Of a stretch of DNA of 10,020 nt, positions 6,982 through 10,020 are shown one piece after another. The notes under the pieces are model-generated. The model had not been told where the DNA came from, made no database searches, and was given only the letters and a program-made list of their open reading frames with translations. A program made the position numbers and the translations under genes. Source of the stretch: Candidatus Hydrogenedens terephthalaticus JGI OTU-1 (lineage in GTDB: Bacteria; Hydrogenedentota; Hydrogenedentia; Hydrogenedentales; Hydrogenedentaceae). The stretch's first letter is position 1. Every line of letters starts with the position of its first letter. The stretch is from positions 76,640-86,659 of the forward strand of contig AWNW01000006.1 in NCBI GenBank assembly GCA_000493945.1. The letters are read 5' to 3'.

Positions 6982-8406
6982 TTAAATGTCAAAATACAGC
7001 ATAAATTCATAGGGATGGGGTCTTAAATTAACGGCTTCAACTTCACGAACACGCTTGTATTCTATCCATGTTTTCAAGACATCTTCCGTAAATACATCTC
7101 CTTTTGTTAGGAACTCGTGGTCTTTAGATAATGCATTGAGGGCTTCCGCAAGACTTCCGGGAACTTGTGGGATAAGTGCTTTTTCTTCGGGAGGAAGGTC
7201 ATACAAGTCTTTATCCATAGGCTCACCGGGGTCAATCTTGTTCTGAATACCATCCAGACCTGCCATTAAGAGAGCGGCAAACGCCATATAGGGGTTGCAG
7301 GATGGGTCGGGCACACGAAATTCAATCCGTTTTGCTTTAGGACTGGGCGAATACATAGGAATACGGCAACAGGCACTACGATTACGAGCCGAGTAAGCAA
7401 TATTTACAGGTGCTTCATATCCCGGGACCAATCGTTTGTAACTATTCGTTGTCGGATTTGTAATAGCAACAAGTGCATGTGCATGTTTTAGTAAGCCACC
7501 AATAAACCAGAGTGCTTCCTGGCTTAATCCCGCGTACTTATTTCCTGCAAAAATAGGTTTTCCGCCTTTCCATAATGAGATATGACAATGCATCCCGGAA
7601 CCGTTATCACTAAATAAAGGTTTGGGCATAAAGGTTACTGTTTTGCCGTTTTTCTTTGCTACATTTTTAATAATGTATTTATAAAGAGTTAATTGGTCTG
7701 CCATCTGTGTCAAGGGAGCATAACGCATATCAATTTCTGCCTGTCCACCCGTGGCAACCTCATGATGATGACATTCCACATTAATCCCGCAATCTAACAT
7801 CAATTTAACCATTTCACTACGGATATTGTGTGTATCATCTGAAGGCGGTATTGGGAAATACCCTTCTTTATAACGAAGTTTGTAACCTAAATTTGGTTTT
7901 TCATCCCTGCCACTGTTCCATATACCCTCATTACTATCAATAAAGTAATATCCACTATTCGGTGTCTGGTCATAACGAATATCATCGAAAATAAAGAATT
8001 CTGCCTCTGGTCCTATATAGCAGGTATCAGCAAGGCCTGTGGACAACAGGTAATTTTCTGCTTTTTGAGCAATATTCCGTGGGTCACGGGTATAACGCTC
8101 TTTTGTAATGGGGTCTAAAATATTGCAATATAACACTAATGTAGGAATATTTGAAAATGGATCTACAAATGCTGTGCGTGGGTCGGGCAATACAAGCATA
8201 TCACTTTCATGGATACTTTGCCAGCCCCGAATACTTGAGCCATCGAATCCAATACCTGATTCAAAAACATCTTCATCTATCTGAGATACAGGAAAGGTAA
8301 AGTGTTGTTGTAGTCCCGGAAAATCCATGAAACGAAGGTCAACAAAGACTATATTTTTTTCTTTAATCATTTTTAATACATCTTTGGGTGTTAAATCTTT
8401 ATACAT
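6982..8406 (-). CDS. glnA: Glutamine synthetase type I (GSI-beta-like)
   Basis: The 474-residue cytoplasmic enzyme makes glutamine from glutamate, ammonia and ATP, and normally assembles as a dodecamer. The sequence shows GFDGSSIRGWQSIHESDM (from residue 53, catalytic D55), the metal and glutamate site GPEAEFFIFD, NGSGMHCHIS, NPTTNSYKRLVPGYEAP and the arginine-rich RIEFRVPDPS. MDKDLYDLPPEE matches the adenylylation site of the enterobacterial enzyme, with the target tyrosine at about residue 402. With the close match of the last 70 residues to GSI-beta, this says activity is probably controlled by GlnE-type adenylylation. AAGGAG stands 7 bases before the ATG. It is the second gene of an operon with glnB, 31 bases downstream of it, and shares the sigma-54-type promoter upstream of glnB. 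It ends at a hairpin facing mfd. Confidence 0.98.
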   Translation of the reverse strand: MYKDLTPKDVLKMIKEKNIVFVDLRFMDFPGLQQHFTFPVSQIDEDVFESGIGFDGSSIRGWQSIHESDMLVLPDPRTAFVDPFSNIPTLVLYCNILDPITKERYTRDPRNIAQKAENYLLSTGLADTCYIGPEAEFFIFDDIRYDQTPNSGYYFIDSNEGIWNSGRDEKPNLGYKLRYKEGYFPIPPSDDTHNIRSEMVKLMLDCGINVECHHHEVATGGQAEIDMRYAPLTQMADQLTLYKYIIKNVAKKNGKTVTFMPKPLFSDNGSGMHCHISLWKGGKPIFAGNKYAGLSQEALWFIGGLLKHAHALVAITNPTTNSYKRLVPGYEAPVNIAYSARNRSACCRIPMYSPSPKAKRIEFRVPDPSCNPYMAFAALLMAGLDGIQNKIDPGEPMDKDLYDLPPEEKALIPQVPGSLAEALNALSKDHEFLTKGDVFTEDVLKTWIEYKRVREVEAVNLRPHPYEFMLYFDI

Positions 8407-8437
8407 AACATTTCTCCTTAGTATAGTTTTTTTATTT

Positions 8438-8779
8438 TTAAGAGACGACTATATCTCCTGTTTCGCCTGTTCTTATTCTGATGGCTTCCTCTACCGGTAT
8501 AATAAAAATTTTACCATCTCCGATACGACCTGTGGAAGCCGACTTTAATATCGCTTTTACTACCGTTTCTACCATTTCATCTACAACCACCACCTCAATC
8601 TTTATTTTGGGAAGAAATTCTACAACATATTCTGCACCACGGTATAATTCTTTATGCCCATGTTGCCTGCCAAAACCTTTGACTTCAGAGACTGTCAAAC
8701 CTTTGCACCCTATCTCAGCAAGTGCTTCTTTTACTTCTTCTAACTTAAATGGTTTGATGATTGCTTCGATTTTTTTCAT
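8438..8779 (-). CDS. glnB: Nitrogen regulatory protein PII
   Basis: The 113-residue PII protein forms trimers that sense 2-oxoglutarate and ATP/ADP and relay nitrogen status to targets such as the adenylyltransferase of glutamine synthetase. MKKIEAIIKPFKLEEVKEAL is a typical PII start. The T-loop reads GHKELYRGAEYVVEFLPK with the uridylylation tyrosine Y51. The B-loop STGRIGDGKIFI (from about residue 82) supplies ATP contacts, and the C-loop RIRTGE is intact. AAGG lies 9 bases before the ATG. It is the first gene of the glnB-glnA operon. No amtB ammonium channel gene adjoins, which favours GlnB over GlnK, though sequence alone does not separate the two. Y51 here and the adenylylation tyrosine in GlnA fit the classical uridylylation/adenylylation cascade, whose other enzymes are not in this window. 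Confidence 0.97.
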   Translation of the reverse strand: MKKIEAIIKPFKLEEVKEALAEIGCKGLTVSEVKGFGRQHGHKELYRGAEYVVEFLPKIKIEVVVVDEMVETVVKAILKSASTGRIGDGKIFIIPVEEAIRIRTGETGDIVVS

Positions 8780-8827
8780 CTATCAATGCCTTATATTAGA
8801 TTTATAGTTCAGGTAAATATGAAGCAT

Positions 8828-8836
8828 ATTATAACA
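8828..8836 (-). promoter_or_regulatory. Sigma-70-type extended -10 promoter of glnBA
   Basis: On the minus strand TGTTATAAT matches an extended -10 element (TGnTATAAT) exactly. It would start RNA near 8821, about 40 bases before the glnB ATG. It lies downstream of the sigma-54 start, so glnBA would have two promoters, an arrangement known from glnA of enteric bacteria. The -35 region is poor, as is common for extended -10 promoters. Confidence 0.45.
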
Positions 8837-8868
8837 AATAAAAACTTTTTGTTTATTGCTATATTATT

Positions 8869-8886
8869 AAGCAATATAAATGCCAA
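8869..8886 (-). promoter_or_regulatory. Sigma-54 (RpoN) promoter of glnBA
   Basis: On the minus strand TTGGCATTTATATTGCTT fits the -24/-12 consensus TGGCAC-N5-TTGC with the correct 10 bases between the invariant GG and GC. RNA would start near 8860, leaving a leader of about 80 nt before glnB. Sigma-54 control of glutamine synthetase and PII genes is well established, so sequence, spacing and context agree. Confidence 0.75.
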
Positions 8887-8983
8887 GGTTTATAAAATAT
8901 GCCTTTTACAAAAGAAATACCCACAAATATGCGTTTTTCGTTTATATTTATAGAGTTAGAAACAAATTTTATCTAATACAATA

Positions 8984-9026
8984 TACATAAATGTATTATC
9001 TACTGTTCTTAAAATACATAAATGTA
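8984..9026. repeat. Two TACAT-N2-ATGTA dyads 31 bp apart, candidate enhancer
   Basis: ATACATAAATGTA occurs at 8983-8995 and again at 9014-9026. Its core TACAT-AA-ATGTA is an inverted repeat with 5-bp arms. The copies are 31 bp apart, close to three helical turns, so they face the same side of the DNA. Their centres lie about 105 and 136 bp upstream of the sigma-54 -24 element, a usual distance for a sigma-54 activator such as NtrC. The motif differs from the enteric NtrC box (TGCAC...GTGCA). They could alternatively act on fmdB. Confidence 0.5.
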
Positions 9027-9237
9027 AGAATTTTTTGCAGAGAATATTTAATATAGAAAAGAGAACTAAAAGCATATTTGAAATTTAAGTAAAGAAAGTG
9101 ATAGATTATGTATGATATTATAATGTAGAGTTGTTTTTAATAATTGATTCTTGTTATTAATTTTTGTATTACCTGCCTATTGATTTCTCGTTTTGAATAA
9201 TGTAGGAGGTTCTTAATTATTTAAGGAGGAGATTTTT

Positions 9238-9540
9238 ATGCCGACTTATACTTATGAATGTGTAAAATGCGGGTATCGTTTTGATTATTTTCATTCGATT
9301 ACAGCAAAACCCAAGATTGTATGTGAGAAATGTAAAGGAAAATGTGAGCGTTTAATTGGTAATGGTGGAGGGATAATTTTCAAAGGAAGTGGTTTTTATG
9401 AGACGGATTACAAGAAGAAAGGTAGTAATGGCAATGGTTCTCACAGCACAAGCACAAGTTCCAATAACGGGAATGGGAAAACATCAACAGAAACAAAAAC
9501 AGGTAATAAGGAAACTACTTCAACATCAAAAACTTCATAA
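9238..9540 (+). CDS. FmdB-family zinc-ribbon protein
   Basis: The 100-residue protein begins MPTYTYECVKCGYRFDYFHS, the hallmark of the FmdB (CxxC_CxxC_SSSS) family. Cysteine pairs C8/C11 and C29/C32 form the predicted zinc ribbon, followed by the typical CERLIGNGGGIIFKGSGFYETDY (residues 36-58). Residues 59-100 are a low-complexity Ser/Thr/Asn/Gly/Lys tail, also common in the family and probably disordered. The family is named after a putative regulator from formamidase operons, but its function is generally unknown, so none is assigned here. A very strong AAGGAGGAG lies 6 bases before the ATG, and a second AGGAGG lies 19 bases further up without a start codon to serve. It is transcribed away from glnBA and followed by a long hairpin. 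Confidence 0.9.
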   Translation: MPTYTYECVKCGYRFDYFHSITAKPKIVCEKCKGKCERLIGNGGGIIFKGSGFYETDYKKKGSNGNGSHSTSTSSNNGNGKTSTETKTGNKETTSTSKTS

Positions 9541-9558
9541 CAAAATAATACCTACATA

Positions 9559-9606
9559 AAAACAATTTTTGGTGCGTTCTTTTTAGAATGCACCAAAAAT
9601 TGTTTT
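9559..9606. terminator. Long hairpin after fmdB, likely bidirectional terminator
   Basis: Bases 9559-9580 pair with 9585-9606 over 22 bp, with one G-T pair and a TTTT loop. The core is GGTGCGTTCT / AGAATGCACC, flanked by A-rich and T-rich arms ending AAAAC and GTTTT, so either strand has a U-rich 3' side. ACCT (9550-9553) can also pair with AGGT (9607-9610) beyond a bulge. It lies 18 bases after the fmdB stop. Its right arm overlaps the -35 position of the next promoter. Confidence 0.75.
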
Positions 9607-9617
9607 AGGTGATTATA

Positions 9618-9626
9618 TGATATAAT
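9618..9626 (+). promoter_or_regulatory. Extended -10 promoter before the transposase gene
   Basis: TGATATAAT (9618-9626) is an exact TGnTATAAT element. A TTGTTT at 9600-9605 lies 15 bp upstream, inside the right arm of the hairpin. RNA would start near 9633, giving a leader of about 40 nt to the ATG at 9673. Confidence 0.55.
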
Positions 9627-9672
9627 CCACATATAGGATGGGAAAGAGGAAATAGATAGAGGAGAAAAGAGT

Positions 9673-10020
9673 ATGGAAATTATGGAAGTAGTGAAGAAAG
9701 CCGCAGATGAAGAGAAGGCTTGCAGGTACCTGCAAGCCTTGGGCTTGTTGAAGACCTATACCACCTGTCCTTTTTGTTCTTCCGAACGAGTTGGATGGAT
9801 ACGGAGGTGTATCTATAAATGCTATACCTGTAGTCGGGAATGGTCGCCGAGACGAGGTAGTGTTCTGGAAAAGACCCGACTTCCTTATGGACGGCTGTTG
9901 ATGTTGGTAAAGTTATTTGAACTAGAGATATCGGCACATAAAGCGAGTAAGGAGTTGGGTATGGCGTATAGCACGGTGTATGGATTTTACCGTGTTTTGC
10001 GAGAGGGGATATATCGTAGG
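9673..10020 (+). CDS. IS1595-like transposase, N-terminal part, cut by right edge
   Basis: The frame is open for 116 codons from ATG 9673 to the window end with no stop, so the C-terminal part lies outside. GAGGAG (9659-9664) is 8 bases before the ATG. Residues 32-53 form a zinc ribbon, with C32-x2-C35 and C50-x2-C53 followed by REWSPRRGSVLEKTRLPY. This matches the CPxC...YxCxxCxxxFxxxxGT pattern of IS1595/IS1016-type transposases. Residues about 68-110 (LLMLVKLFELEISAHKASKE, then LGMAYSTVYGFYRVLREGIY) look like the helix-turn-helix segment that precedes the ISXO2-like DDE domain. The catalytic residues are not visible. Base composition looks more GC-rich than in neighbouring genes, which fits mobile DNA. 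A domesticated relative or a regulator with the same zinc ribbon cannot be excluded. A perfect 26-bp palindrome lies in codons 15-23. Confidence 0.75.
   Translation, partial: MEIMEVVKKAADEEKACRYLQALGLLKTYTTCPFCSSERVGWIRRCIYKCYTCSREWSPRRGSVLEKTRLPYGRLLMLVKLFELEISAHKASKELGMAYSTVYGFYRVLREGIYRR
9715..9740. repeat. Perfect 26-bp palindrome inside the transposase gene
   Basis: The 13-base arm AAGGCTTGCAGGT (9715-9727) is followed at once by its exact reverse complement (9728-9740). In RNA it would make an 11-bp stem with a GUAC loop, starting 42 bases after the first base of the start codon. It encodes residues 15-23 (KACRYLQAL). Confidence 0.9.

Larger units (their letters stand above)
8780..9237. 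promoter_or_regulatory. AT-rich control region between divergent glnBA and fmdB
   Basis: No gene is visible in these 458 bases. On the glnB side there are a sigma-70-type extended -10 box (8828-8836), a 7-bp inverted repeat (TATTGCT 8854-8860 and AGCAATA 8870-8876) and a sigma-54 promoter (8869-8886). AAATATGC occurs twice 30 bp apart (8895-8902 and 8925-8932), and a TACAT-N2-ATGTA dyad occurs twice 31 bp apart (8984-8995 and 9015-9026). On the fmdB side there is a TATAAT (9119-9124) without a good -35, then two Shine-Dalgarno-like runs (AGGAGG 9204-9209 and AAGGAGGAG 9223-9231). I see no tRNA or other RNA gene. Confidence 0.7.
9607..10020 (+). mobile_element. Probable insertion sequence, left part only
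   Basis: The transposase-like gene and its promoter mark the left portion of an insertion sequence running past the window. The left boundary is a guess placed after the long hairpin. Without the right end, no terminal inverted repeat or target duplication can be identified. Confidence 0.4.

Noticed and set aside
8895..9026. Short repeats in the glnB-fmdB region as a CRISPR array
   Set aside because: There are only two copies of each of two different short repeats (8 and 13 bases), with no regular repeat-spacer pattern or cas genes. Protein-binding sites fit better.
9680..9937. Open frame of 85 codons on the minus strand
   Set aside because: It is antisense to the transposase gene, whose zinc-ribbon cysteines, ribosome binding site and promoter are all on the plus strand.

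Overview
This is an AT-rich bacterial chromosome segment of mostly core housekeeping genes, bounded on the right by the start of a transposase gene. The ribosomal protein S4 has the same short N-terminal layout and C-terminal extension that I recall from Chlamydia-type (PVC superphylum) S4 proteins. PurA is a divergent version of its family. These hints point to a PVC/FCB-like or candidate-phylum lineage, for example something near Hydrogenedentota, but the phylum is an inference and is not settled by this window. The glutamine synthetase and PII proteins are of the Gram-negative, covalently modified type.

Layout, left to right. (1) The end of a membrane protein gene runs in from the left edge and stops at 1180. 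(2) rpsD (S4) has its own promoter and a leader of about 115 nt that can fold, and a strong intrinsic terminator follows it. (3) purA starts only 35 bases past that terminator, and a TATAAT box sits just before the terminator. (4) mfd, the transcription-repair coupling factor, has a TATAAT box so close to its start codon that the mRNA may be nearly leaderless. (5) A hairpin at 6892-6923 separates mfd from the convergent glnB-glnA operon on the minus strand. (6) An AT-rich control region of about 460 bp (8780-9237) contains a well-spaced sigma-54 promoter for glnBA, a second sigma-70-type extended -10 box downstream of it, and two copies of a TACAT-N2-ATGTA dyad 31 bp apart at enhancer distance. 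(7) fmdB, a small zinc-ribbon protein, ends before a long perfect-looking hairpin. (8) A promoter with an extended -10 box leads into an IS1595-like transposase gene that is cut by the right edge.

How the genes work together. glnB and glnA form one nitrogen-assimilation unit. GlnB carries the uridylylation tyrosine (Y51) and GlnA carries the adenylylation tyrosine (about Y402), so both protein-level controls look available. The DNA upstream adds nitrogen-type sigma-54 control, with a fallback sigma-70 start. rpsD, purA and mfd are unrelated housekeeping genes that each seem to have separate transcription signals.

I did not find a clearly novel multi-gene system. The best leads are the glnBA control region with its lineage-specific-looking enhancer dyads, a perfect 26-bp palindrome inside the transposase coding sequence, and the foldable rpsD leader.
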